Below, piece by piece: positions 20,982 to 34,400 of a DNA stretch of 64,000 nucleotides. Every line of letters starts with the position of its first letter. Position 1 is the stretch's first letter. A program made the translations under genes and the position numbers. The DNA is from Zelopaecilomyces penicillatus (Eukaryota; Ascomycota; Sordariomycetes; Hypocreales; Pseudodiploosporaceae), in NCBI GenBank assembly GCA_005765155.1, contig VCCP01000001.1:2914001-2978000 (forward strand), read 5' to 3'. The notes beneath the pieces are model-generated. The model was not told the origin of the DNA. It did no database searches and saw only the letters and a program-made list of their open reading frames with translations.

Positions 20982-23900
20982 TTACTGTTGTCCAACTCGC
21001 TCGCTCGGTATTCTACCATTAGCATCAAGTTTACGATAACGAGCTACACGAGATTCATTATCAGCACGCGGGTTATCCAGGCGCAATCGCGAAGTTGATC
21101 TTAAAAACAAACGAGGAGAATCTTGTGCAAGCGCTTTCGCATGCACTGTTTTGCCAGCTGGACCACGACTCAATCCTCTGGAAGCTGGATTGTTCACTGA
21201 CAATGGTTCTAACTTAAGATCACTAGGTAGTGAAGCTTGCGGTGTGGTTGATGGCAAGTCCGCCAGCGACATCCCGCTAATTTGAACTGTTGAAGCTGAT
21301 TTCAATGGATGATTCTTCTTGTCGATGCTAGAGAAAGGGGATGATCCATCACCTTTATCTTTGACAGAGACCATCGCTTTTGATGGCAATGCTATAGACA
21401 TAGCCAAGGGCAGCCCAGTCCATCGTGTCGGGGTTTCAGTAATTTTGGCTCTGTAATCCTGCTCATCAAGACTCCTTTTAGATAAGTGCCGCTGTGTTGA
21501 TAGGGCTCTCAAACCACTGCGAAAGACCCTGCGTTGCGTCTGTATCGGGGTACGCCACTGATCGTGCGAGGCCCGCAAATTTCTCGTGTTTCCGGAGATC
21601 TGTCTCCAATACTGCAAAGCTCGGCTTCTTTTATCATTATTGTATCTTTGTTTTGCCATGTTTGCTGCATGCCCTTGTCCACTGCGTTGCAAAGCCGAGA
21701 TGGTCCACCTTTTCAAACATTGGTGTTGCATGCCAGATGTCCACAGCTCCCAAGCGTACAAGCCTTGCTGCTCTTCTTCGGCCGATTGAGCCCCCCATGC
21801 TTCAACATAGACTTGCGCAAAATACTGACGGGCTGAGACTTGAACCAGCAGACCTTGCTGCATTTTTCTCATCCACATGATGATAGCGGCGTGCTGCTGC
21901 TGCCTATCGTCAGAGGCTTTAGCTCTTATTGCGAATGTTTCATTGCTGGAAGACTGGGCTGCTGTCGCCTTCCAGCGGTTTAGGGCCAGAAAAAATGTTC
22001 GTTTCTTTCTCGCGGAAGACACTTGCGTATATCTTATCATGAGGTGACGCCGCAAAGTCTCTTTCGTTTCACCCTTCCTTCTTTCCACCGCGGTATCCAA
22101 AACACGAAGTGTGTGTATAGCTACAATGTAAAGCCGCGCACGAGAGCTTAAACCTGAAAGTTTAGATAAGGTAACTTTAAACTGGCTGAAGAGATATAAA
22201 ACATCGAATGCGCGTTGCTTCGTATAGCAATGCTTTGTTAGCTGAATTTTATGATTATCCACTGTGGTGCTCTGAGACCATTTGTCCACTGCATGAATCA
22301 CGGTCAGGTATTCGTTTCGCCCGGTAAATGCATGGGCTCTTGCCCGCAAGTTCCACTGGCATTGAATCGTAGTAGCCTTTTGTATCAGTACATGTTGCCA
22401 GTATAGCGCGGCAATCTGTTTTGCCTCAGTCTGCATGGCCCACTCTTCAAGGTAGGAAAGTGCGACCCGGGACAACCCTGTCATTTGGGCTGCGACGAAT
22501 CGCCGGGCCCCGTTTTGCGCTTGACCTCTCCATCTGCGTAGCATATCCATTCGGGCGTAATGTTGCCTCAGTCCGCGGGTGGCCAACGCCATTGTGACAT
22601 GCTCATTCAATTGAGACACCCATCTTCTTGTTGTGTTGGATATATTTAAATAGGCTTTTCTTCGGCGTGCGACTTGTACCTTTTGGCAACAGAGCCATAT
22701 GGCACATATTGTCGCGGCAGTCTTAAGACGATAACCAAGGGCAATTGCTGATGCAGCCACGCCAAGTTGCTCGTCTTGGTATGCGACAGCGCGTTGTAGT
22801 TTTTGGACAGCGGTGATTGTCCTCAATTGATCAATTACAGGCGTTCTTGAACTCGGAATTTGACTCCAACCTCTAAAACAACGAAATCGAAGCATATGTC
22901 TCCTAGCAACACCTTCACGCTCAAGCCGTACCGCAGTTCGATCAGCCCAATGATTGAACACTCTGCTCGCAAGGTATATTTGTCGAGCACGAGATGCACG
23001 AGTCAATAGCTGCTCATCGTCTTGCATTTTTCCACCCGACACGCTAGACAGATTGAATGTCCGTGGGGGGGCAAATAGAGTGCTGTTGGCAATGGATGCT
23101 ACAGGGGATAGCTTCACCAGCGCTTTGTTTGACATGGCAAACAGTCCATCTCCTTTCGCCAGGCCATTGTCCAACTTATCAACATCCGTTGAACCGGCTC
23201 TTGATGCACCAGTGCCAGTGTGAGGGCGGGTATCAATCTGAGGCGCATTTGACTGTGGCTGATGTCGAATGGGTGCGTTCCTGAGCTGCCCCTGATCCGA
23301 CCACATTTTGTCATCCGTTTCTCTTTTTTGAGGCTTACTTAGTTCATTACGCCACTGGTCTATTCCAGCATCAAGTGTAGCTCGCCGTGTGATACTCTGG
23401 TCTGATAGGTTAATGTACACCGGATGAAACTGAATGGAATTCGCCGTATCCAAGTGGGGGCCTTCCAAGGCGATGACATCAATCTGAGAATTGTGAGAAG
23501 GTTGCGGCAATGCGTCGTTACTCCGACTGGATAGCTGTTTCCTGGTCGCAACATATTTCCAACCATCAACAGCAGAGAGCAACTCGGCCGTTTTCGCTGC
23601 GACAAAACCGTTTGCGCTCACTTCGATGTCCGCGTCTAATACCACAGGTGGCAAAACTATCGATGGTGCAGGAGCCGACGATGAGTTTGCGGCATAACGC
23701 GGAAGTCCCTGACTTCGCGGACCCTTCGTCCGATCAACTCCGGAGTCATCAACATTTGGTGGATCAGATGAGATAGAGGGAGGCGAGGAACTGCTCAGAG
23801 AAACTGAGGTATTTCGGAATTCTAGAACAATACCCATTCGCGCAAGGATAGCCTGAAACTTTTGCAAAAGTGTGCCATCCCCTTGTTCACCCCCAACTCG

Positions 23901-24286
23901 AAAAACTAGCGTTGATAGGTGATGATCAGAATCAGGATCGATACCGTGTTGAGGAAGGACTTCATCGTAGGCCTTAAATAGTGCGGCGGCGGGGAGTGGT
24001 TTCGGGTCCGATGTAATATTAAGCTGTTCCTGTGCGGTGGCGATCACAGCATGCAATATGGCGATGTCTAAAAAACGTTCAATACTGTGATGACCATGGA
24101 GGTTAAGTAGTGCTCACCTTGGTCAGAATACTGAGGATCTTGACTTGAAGGAGCCCCGCTGGCCAAAGGGGAAAGCCCAACATTAAGGCCAGAAACAGTG
24201 TTATGTTCCTGAGACCTGGGCTGCGTATATGCCACTTATACAGTTGTTAGAAGAGGCCGCAGACAAGGTGTAGAGATGAGCTTACT
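20982..24286 (-). CDS. sfi1: Sfi1-like centrin-binding spindle pole body protein
   Basis: Sfi1 is a filament of centrin-binding helices that forms the half-bridge of the spindle pole body and is needed for its duplication. The main exon is 24067..20982 (minus). Upstream, a 50-bp intron (24117..24068, GTGAGC...TTTTAG) joins it to an exon 24118-24234 ending PQYSDQ|DIAILHAV, as in fungal Sfi1 N-termini. The conserved head (LFKAYDEVLPQHGID, FRVGGEQGDG) covers about residues 60-125. About residues 400-910 carry many Trp-centred repeats (FRGWSQ, LRRWRGQA, VDKWSQ, LNRWKA, LQYWRQ), the centrin-binding signature. The C-terminus is Ser/Pro-rich and ends VGQQ. The start is unresolved: the best model splits ATG as A (24286) + TG (24234-24233), giving 1067 residues; no unsplit in-frame ATG is visible. 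The frame is intact despite RIP-like DNA on both sides. Confidence 0.87.
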
Positions 24287-24530
24287 CGGGGCAATTCTTT
24301 CAAGTTGTTAATGGTCCATATCCATCAGAATCAACGCGTAACACGGACCTGTCTTAGATGGCGAGGGTGCCAAATGATCTAATTGAGGCAAAGCGCAATG
24401 CGACACAACTGGTGGAAAAAGATAAGCGTGAACAGAGGCAAACAGGATGAAGTGGAGTGCGATATGTTGATACAGAGGCTCTTCGAGTTGCAACAATGAG
24501 ATCATATCCTAACTTGGGGTACTCCGTACA
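24287..24530. promoter_or_regulatory. 5' flank and leader of sfi1
   Basis: About 240 bp of normal composition lie between the sfi1 start region and the edge of the large AT block. The whole promoter must fit here or extend into AT-rich DNA. An open frame on the minus strand (24505-24308) shows no Sfi1 similarity and is likely leader sequence. Confidence 0.45.
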
Positions 24531-25594
24531 AGGTCGAATTTAACTAATTAGATATAGCGTATTATATAATTTTAGATTTTAATCATATATAATTTTAAAA
24601 AGTTAATTCTTAATTAGCTATATAATATCTATTTTTTATTTTAATTATTATTTTAACAATTTGCTATTAATTATTTATAAATCTATCTTATATTATATAA
24701 ATCTCTTTTTTTAATATTATATTTTCTTAATAATTATATTTATATAATATAATAAATAATCTGATATATTTAATTTCTATTTTAATCTTATTATAAAGAA
24801 TTTAATTATTAATTATTAATATTAATATTATTTCTTTTAAGTATTTTAATTATATTAAACCTTTTTATAATAATAAAGTATTTATTAATACTTTTATTTT
24901 CTATTATATCTTTTTTAATTAATAGATTTTTAATATTATATTAATTTTAATCTTTTTAATTATAAAATCCTATTATTTTAATGTTAAGGTAAATAATCTA
25001 CTTAAAATAAGAATATAAACTTATTTAATTTTCTATTAAATAATAAATTATATTTCTTTTATTTTAAAAGTTTATTCTTTTATATATATTAAAATATTCT
25101 TTTTAAAGTTATTTTTATTTTAATTTAATATTTAAACTTTTTAATAATCTTTATTTAATTTATTAATTATTAAATAATATATATTATTTAATATTATAAA
25201 TCTTATAAATAGTTTAGTTATTTATTTTATAGTTTATTATTAAATTTTATTTTTTTAATAAAATAAAGATATCTTTATAAAATATTTAATAATAAAAATA
25301 ATATTTATTTTTTATAATATATAATAATAATTAAAATAATTAATATTTATTAATAATATATATTATATTTCTTTTTTTATTTAAAACTCCTTTAAATATT
25401 TAAATAATATAAAATAATAAGATATATTTTAAATATAATATTTAATTAATATTTATATTTAAGATTTTTATTTTAAGCTTTTTTAATTATTCTTTAATAT
25501 TCTTTAATTTATTTTATATTTTTTAAGAAATACTTTAATTATTTTAAGTTTTATAATTATAATATTAATTAATTTAAAATAATTTTTATAATCT

Positions 25595-26022
25595 TGTTAA
25601 AAATAAGTGGGTTTTTTATATAACAGCCTAACCTATTATCCTCTAGCAGCCAGACCTGCTATAGCTTAGCAGCTAAACCTGCTATAGCCTAGCAGCCAGA
25701 CCCCGATCTGCTATATAAGGCTAGACTAGTAAAAATAAGGGCTTATCCCTTATATCCCTCCCTTTCTTTATATTTAGAATATTTAAAAATTCTAAATAAA
25801 TATTATTTAGAATATTAAAATAATTCTAAATAATCTTAGTATTAGTTAGATATATAAAATAGCTAGATTCCTAGTTAAATCCTGGTTACTTTTTTATATT
25901 AATAATATAATCACTTCTTTTTTCTTTTCTTTAAAATTTATTTTAGATAATTATTCACTATCTTTCTTCTATTATTATAATTATTAGCTTTAATTATAAT
26001 CTTATACTATAAATTATAATAA
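25595..26022 (+). mobile_element. LTR-B copy, plus orientation
   Basis: This begins TGTTAAAAATAAGTGGG and carries, inverted relative to 33571 and 48984, the palindrome units (GCAGCCAGACCTGC, GCAGCTAAACCTGC), the CTAGACTAGTAAAAATAAGG landmark and the distal TTTCTTCTATTATTATAATT region. Its distal half is more decayed than the copies at 33571 and 48984. No internal sequence is recognisably attached. Confidence 0.7.
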
Positions 26023-27183
26023 ATCTAATTTAATAAAATAAAATATATTTTTATTAACTTTTATAATAAATTTAATCCTTAAAAATATTAATAAGATTAA
26101 TCTTTTTTTATTTTCTTATTATTAATTAATAATTCTTTTTCTTTTACTTTCGTTTTAATAGTATTATCTATAAATTTATTTTTAATATATAAAATATCTT
26201 TTTTTTAATAACTTAATTTTTATAACTTTTAAATAAGGGTTTTTTATTTATAATATTTAAAAATATATATTATAATTTATATAAGCTCTTTTTTTTTAAT
26301 ATATATATTTTAATTTAAATTCTTTTTATATAATTATATATTTAATTATATATTTAATATATAAATATCTTTTTCTTTTATTTAATTAACTTTTAATAAT
26401 CTTTTAAATCTTTTATTCTTTAATCTTTACTAATTATATTTATTTATTTAATATTCTATAAAATAGATTTTCTTTATTAAATATAAAATATAAATATAGA
26501 ATTAATTTTATTTAATAAAACCTTTAATATATAAATAACTCTAATTTATATATTAAGAAAATTAATATATTAAAGTATTTTAAAAAAGCTTATTTATTAT
26601 TATAATAACTTTTAAAATAATTTATTTTATTCTAAATATTTCTTATATAGTTTTAAATATATTTTATTATTTATCTTAAACTTTATTAATTTATATTTTA
26701 AATTAAATATATATTTTATATATATTATTATTATATTTATTATATAATTAATTATCTTAATAAATAAATATCTTAAAATATTTAATACCTTATTATTTAT
26801 TTTATTAATATTTATTAATAATAATATTATTAATTTATTTAATTTAAATCTTATAATTAAGTTTTTTAATAGTTTTTATGTAGGATTATTTATTAAATTA
26901 TTTAAAAAAGAATTATAATATTAAAACTATCTTTATTTTATAATATATTTAATATATTTAAATAATATTTTAATATTAATTTTATAATATAAATTTTCTT
27001 TTATATAATTTAATAATTTTATAAATAATATATAATATTAAATATAAATTTAATTATTAATATTTTAAAAAATCTCTTTTAAAAATCTCTTTTAAAATTA
27101 AATTTTTTAATTTTTTAATTCTTTTATTTATTAAATTATATTTATATAATTCTTTATTATAATTAATTAATTATATATTATTC

Positions 27184-27299
<116 letters not shown>

Positions 27300-28020
27300 T
27301 AATCTTTTTATTTAATAAGAATAATATAATAGGTTTTTTTATACTTCTTTATTTTAAAAAGGATTTTAATAGCCTTTTTAATAATTAATAATAATATTAT
27401 TTAATTTAATTAAAAGATATAGATTTAAATATTAGCTTTTTAATTAATAATTTCTTTATAATTTTATATTAAAATCTTATTTATATTATTTATTTTAATT
27501 TAATAATTTAATATTATTAATAGTTTATTTAAAATTAATAAAGATAAATAAATTTATTATATTTAAATTTATTATATTTAAATATAGCTTTTTTAAGTAT
27601 TTAATAATTATTAATAAATTAATTTTATTAATAAAAAGATAAGATATTAATAAGATTATCTTAAGTATCTTAATAAAAGTATTTATTATAAATAATAAGA
27701 ATTCTAGATATTGATTATATTATTTTTATAAATAATAAATAGTTTTTCTTTTAATTTAATATAAAAAGAAATAAAATAATATATTTTTAAGTTTTAAAAC
27801 TTAAAGTATATTATTTAATAATATTTAATAATTCCTTAACCCTTTTAATATTCTTTTATAAATAATAATATAAATAAAGACTTTATTAATATAAAATTAA
27901 TAATATATTTAATAATTAATATCTTATTATTTATTTCTAGCTAGTTATTATAATAATAAATATATTATTTATAAATCAGATTATTAAAGGATATTATAAA
28001 AATAATTTTTTAATAATAAT

Positions 28021-28095
28021 TATATAAGAATAAGAGTTATATAATTATATAAGAATAAGAGTTATATAATTATATAAGAATAAGAGTTATATAAT
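28021..28095. repeat. Three perfect copies of a 25-bp tandem repeat
   Basis: The unit begins TATATAAGAATAAGAG and ends TTATATAAT; three identical copies stand head to tail. Confidence 0.95.
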
Positions 28096-30244
28096 TATTA
28101 TAAATAATTATTATTAATTATTATATATATTAAAGATACCTTTATTTTATTATTTAATTAAATATTTTAATATTTTAATAATTTAATCTTTATAATATAT
28201 ATAATATTTAATTATATAATAATTTTATACTTATAATATTTATATTATTTATAATATAAAGAAAAAAGATTTTAATTATTTATTAATAAAAGAATATATA
28301 AATAATATATATCTTATTATTTATAATAATTAAAAATTCAATTAAATATATTTAAGGTAATATTTTTATTTATTAATTAGACTTTTAATAATATTAAGAT
28401 TTCTTTTTTATAATTAAAATATAATTATAAAATAAATATTTTATTATAAGCTTTTAATTCTTTAAATAAGCCTTTTCTAATATTAAAAATAATATAATCT
28501 ATTTTATTAAATAAAAAATTATTATTTAATAATAGGATTTTCTTTTTATTAAAATAAGCTTTATAAAAAGTTTATTATAAAAGATTTTTTTTATTTAAAA
28601 AAGATGTTTTTTTAATAATCTTTAATACTTTTAAAGAATTTAATATTAAGCTTTTAAAGGATTTATATAATAATTTAATTTATATATAAATTAAATAAAA
28701 GAAATTAATATCTTTTATAATAATAAAATATAATAAATTTATTAATCTTTTAATAATCTTTTTTAAAAGTTATAAATTAATATAATTTAATTAAATATAC
28801 TGGATTTTAATTAAATTTAATAGCTTTTAAGAACTAGAATTAATTATATATCTTATATCTTTATTTAATATAATACTTTTAAAGGGTTTTAAAAGAGATA
28901 TAAGATCTTTTAATAATTCATTTTATAAAGATATTTAAAGACTTAAATCTTTAAGGCTTATTAATATATATATATTTATATTTATAAAGTTTTTTATTGA
29001 TTTTAATAATTATTTATTAATTTAAAAAGCTTAATAAAATCCTTATATATACTAAAATAATATATATTAAAATAAAAGAAAAAGATTCTTTATTTATTAT
29101 AAAATAATAATAATTATAATAAAAAATCTTAATAAATTTAAATATAAGCCTTTTTTATAAAAAATAAAAATACTTTTAATTTTAAAGTATTATAAATCCT
29201 TAAAATAAAATAAATAATTATTAATTATTATAAATCTTAGTTTTTAATAATAATATAATATATTAAGCTTATATTATATAATAATATATATCTTAGATTA
29301 ATATTATATATAATATTATAAATTAAATTATATAAATTATATAACTTTTAAATCTTTTAAATTATTTATATTAGATTTAAAAGTAAAGCCTTAAATATTA
29401 ATAATAATATTTTAATTATTTATAAATAAGTTATAAACCCTTATTATAAAGAATATTTTATTAAGTCTATTATTATTATTAATAATAAGCTTTTTAGTTT
29501 TTCTATTCTTTTAAAAAAGCTTATAAATCTATTTTTTAATATATTTAAATAATATTTTCTTTTTAAAATTCTTAAATAGTTCTTTAATAGGTTTATTAAT
29601 CTTTTTAGCTTTATAAAAGCTAGTTTAATAATAAAAAAGGTCTTATTTTATAATTCTTTTAAAACATTTAATTATAAAAAACTATAAATTTAAGGCTTTA
29701 AATTATATATTTTATATTATATAAATCTTAATATTATTTCTTTAATATTTAATTTATTTAAAAAAAGATATTTATTATAGCTTTTAAATATTAATTTATT
29801 TAATTAAGAATCTATATTATAATATTTATTAATTATAATTTAATAAATCTTAAATTAATTATTATTAAATATCTTAATAAAGCCTTTATAATTATTAATA
29901 CTAAGCTTATAAAAAACATTATAAAGTATTTTATAATATAAAATAATATTATATTAATTTATAAGCTTTTAAAGATTTTTTAATCTTATGTATAAATATT
30001 TATAAATAGTATATTTAATTATTGTATAATAAAAGAAATAAAATAATTTATTAATTATTATTAAAATTAATATTTATAATAGATTTTATTTCAAAATTTA
30101 AATAATTCTAATATTTATAATTAAATAAATAATACTTAATATTATTAAGTATAGTTTTTAATATTCTTTAATTTAAAGGCTTTTAAAAGGCTTATATATT
30201 CTTAAATAACTCTAAAAAACCAGATTATTCAATAAATTAATTAA

Positions 30245-30394
30245 TTATATAAGCTAATATATAAGCTATTATATAGACTATTATATAGGCTGTTATATAA
30301 GCTATTATATAAGCTATTATATAAGCTGTTATATAAGCTACTATATAAGCTGTTATATAAGCTACTATATAAGCTATTATATAAGCTATTATAT
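30245..30394. repeat. 12-bp tandem array, (ATTATATAAGCT)n with variants
   Basis: About 12 units of ATTATATAAGCT are seen; the first two bases vary (AT, GT, AC), partly alternating GT/AC in the middle of the array. The variants differ by transitions. Confidence 0.9.
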
Positions 30395-31429
30395 TTAAAG
30401 TTATAATAGATTTCTAGTATTTTAATAGTTAAGACTATTATAAATTTATTTTTAAATAATTAAAGCTATATTATAAGCTTTTAAATTAAAGTATTTTATT
30501 CTTTTAATTAAATCTAAAAATATTATATTTCTTTTCATTTATTATTTATTAATTTATTTCTTTTAATTTGTTATTTATTAATTTATTTCTTTTTAATATT
30601 TTCTTAATTATTATCATTAATAATTATAAGAATTAAATAATAAGAAATAGCTTATAAAAATAAGTTAATATATTTTATTATAATATTATAAAAAGCTTAA
30701 AATATTAATTATAATTATCTTATAATTAATTAGATTTTAATAAAAACCTTATTTTTTAATTAATTAATTAAAAAGATTAATAAATATATATAAGATTTAT
30801 TATAATTACTATTATATTCTTTATTTAAACAAGTTATTAATATAATCTTATATAAGGCTTTTATAAAATTAATTGATAATTTAAATAATTAATCATTTTT
30901 AATATAATAATAAACCTATAAACCTATAATTTTATAATTTAAAATTATTAAAGAAAATATATTTAATTAAAAAGAAAAAGATTTAATATAAAGAGATTAA
31001 TTATAAAGAAAAAGAAAAAATCTTCTTATAATTTAAACTAATTATTTTTCAAGCTTATAACTTATTATAATTTTAAAAAGATTAATTAAAAGTAATAATT
31101 ATAATAAAATATAATAAATATAATAATAATTTAAATAAAAGTTTATAAAATAAAAATAAAAATAATTATATTATTAATAAGATTCATTATTAATTTTATT
31201 TTTATAAGTAATAAATAAAATATATAAATTTTCTTTATATTATAGGATATATAAATAATTCACTTTTAAATAATTTAAATCTATAATATAAGATTATATA
31301 AATAAGATAAAAAGAAATTAAGATAATAAGATTAAATAAATCTTTAAAAATTATTTTAATTTTAAAAATATAATTAAAAAAATCTTTAAATAATTAAATA
31401 AAAAAAGTATTATAACTAAAAAACTTAAA

Positions 31430-34400
31430 CTATTATATTAATATAAATTAGCTTTAGATTATATATTAGAATTTAAATAAATTATCTTATAAATTATTTA
31501 AAAAGATAATATATTAATAAAATACTTTTATAATAAGCTTAAAAAAAGATTAAAATAAGCTTTTTAAAGAAGATAAATCTAAGGATTTAATTAAATATAT
31601 TAAAATAATTATTAAGATTAATAATAAACAATTTATATAATATAAATAAAAAAAGATTAAAGAATTTAAATAAAATAATTTTAAATTAAAAGATATATAA
31701 TATTAATTTAATTAAAATAAATATAAAAAGAATCTATTATTTATATTTATATATAAAATTCTAAAAGAATAAAACTTAATATAATCTAGAAATATAATAT
31801 ATTTAAAATTAAATATTATAATTATAATTATAATAAAATATACTATAAAAGATTATTAATAATTAAAATAAAATTAAAATTAAAAACTAATTTTAAAAAT
31901 ATAATAAATATATATATTATAATAATAAATTAATAAACTTTAATTATAATAAAAAAACATATATATAAAAATAGCTTAAGAATTATAATTATATTATATC
32001 TTAATATATTTTAATAAAATATATCCTATTAAATTAAATAAGTATTATTTAATAAGAATAATAATTAAATATAAATATTAATAAAAAAGATAAATTTAAA
32101 AAGATTCTTAATATATAAATTATCTTTATAATAAATAATAAAATATTTTAATAAAAAAAATATAAATAAAAGCTTAAATTTTAATTATTTAAAGTTTAAA
32201 AATAATAAACCCTCTTAAATAATATAATATTATATAATATTATATTTATTATTTAAAAGTATTATATATAAATATTTTAAAAAGGCTATAATTAAAATTA
32301 TATAAATATTATATAATTTAAATAGAATTAATATTTAAGTTATAATTATTAAATATATTTAAGAATAAATAATAAAAAAAGAATAAAAAGTTATTATCTT
32401 TAAAAATTATTTTAATAAAGCCTTAATAATAAAAACTAATTATATTAAATATATAAATAATTATATATTTTTAAATCTTAAATATTTAATATATAATATT
32501 ATAAAATAATTATTATATATTAATTTCTTTTATTTAATATATATAAAAAAATAAGTACTTTGTATAATATATAAATATATAAGATATTAATAAGATTTAT
32601 ATAAAAGGCTAGTTCTTTAATTAAATATAAATTAAATACTTTATATTTTATAAAATTATAATATTTAAGTTATATTTAAGGATATTAAAAGAGTATTAAT
32701 AAGGAATTATAAATAAGAATTATAAATTAATCTAATACAAAATCTATAAATAAAATAAACTTAAACTAGATTATAATAAACCTTAAGTTATTAATTATAA
32801 ATAAATAAAATTATATAATAATAAAAAGCTTAACTATAATTTATACTTATAAGAAAAACTTATTAAATAATATAGAATCTAATACCTAAAAATATATTTA
32901 ATAAAATATATTTAAAAATATTAATAGATATTATATATAATTTAAAATAATAATAAAATCTTTTTATAATTTAAAATCTAAAATAAAGAGAATATTAAAT
33001 AAAAAACTATAATCTTATAAAATATTAAAAAATAAATCTTAAAGAATAATAAATATATATTATCCTTATAAACCTTATAAAATAAAAATATAACTTTAAA
33101 AAAGATAAAGAATCTTTATAAAAAGTTATTAGATATTTATATATAATTATTAAAAGATTAAATAGAATAAGATATAATAAATTATATTAAAAATATAATT
33201 CTAGAAATTTAAAAAGTAAGTAAAATTATTTATAAAAGGATTATTATATAATCCCTTAAAAAAGACTCTTTATATTATAAATATAAATAAGCTTAAATTA
33301 ATAATAAAGATATAAATTATAAAATATTATTTTTATACTTTAATAAATAATAAAGTAATAAATAATTATATATTATAAAAAGCTATAAATTATATATAAT
33401 TATTATTAAGAAATAAAAAAAAATTATACTTCTTATATAATTTAAATTAAAAATATATTTATTTATAATAAAAAATAAATTAATAAAAGGCTTAATTATC
33501 TTTAATTTAATATTTAAGAATATTAAGATAATATTATATTTAATATAATAAATATTAGAGAATATAAACTATTACAATTTACAGTATAAGGTTGTAACTA
33601 AAGCTAGTAGCTATAGCAGTGGAAGAAAGGCAGCGAATAGTTATCTGGAGTGAATTCTAAAGAAAAGAAGAAAGAAGTAATTGTATTACCGATATAAAAA
33701 AGAAACCAGGATTTAACTAGGAATCTAGCTATCTTATATATCTAAGTAATACTAGGATTATTTGGAATTATTTAAGAATTCCAAATAATATTTCTTTTGG
33801 ATTTCTAAGCATTCCAAATAATAAGAAAGGGAGGGGTATAAGGGATAAGCCCTTATTTTACTAGTCTAGCCTGATATAGCAGGTCAGGCTGCACAGGCTT
33901 TTTAGGTCTTATAGCAGGTTAAGCTGCTACCTTATAGCAGGTCTGGCTGCTAGGGCTATAGCAGGTTTAGCTGCTAAGCTATAGTAGGTCTAGCTACTAA
34001 TCTGATAACAGGTCAGGCTGTTATATAAAACCCACTTATTTTAATATAAACTTATATTAAGTTATCTTTAATTATATAAATATAATCTATATATTAATCA
34101 AAAGATAAGCTAGATATAATATAATAATATTATATTATCTTTAAAAGATTATAAAGATTTAATAATAATAAATAAAATAAATAAAATATATTTTATAACT
34201 ATTAAAAATACCTTTTATTATAAAATTATATTAAGAATTAATATAATAATTAATAATAATAAATCTAATAGATTATTATTACTCTTAAAATAAAAATAAA
34301 ATAATTATAAATATACTTTAAAAATAAATTATTCTTAAATATAAAAGAATAACTTATATCTATATTAGAATAATATTATAAATATATTAAACTATTTTAT

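Noticed and set aside
20982..24056. sfi1 as a single 1024-residue exon starting at 24056
   Set aside because: That start is a TTG codon, and conserved N-terminal coding continues upstream across a clear 50-bp intron.
30245..30394. CRISPR-like array
   Set aside because: Units are contiguous 12-mers without spacers, in a eukaryotic genome.
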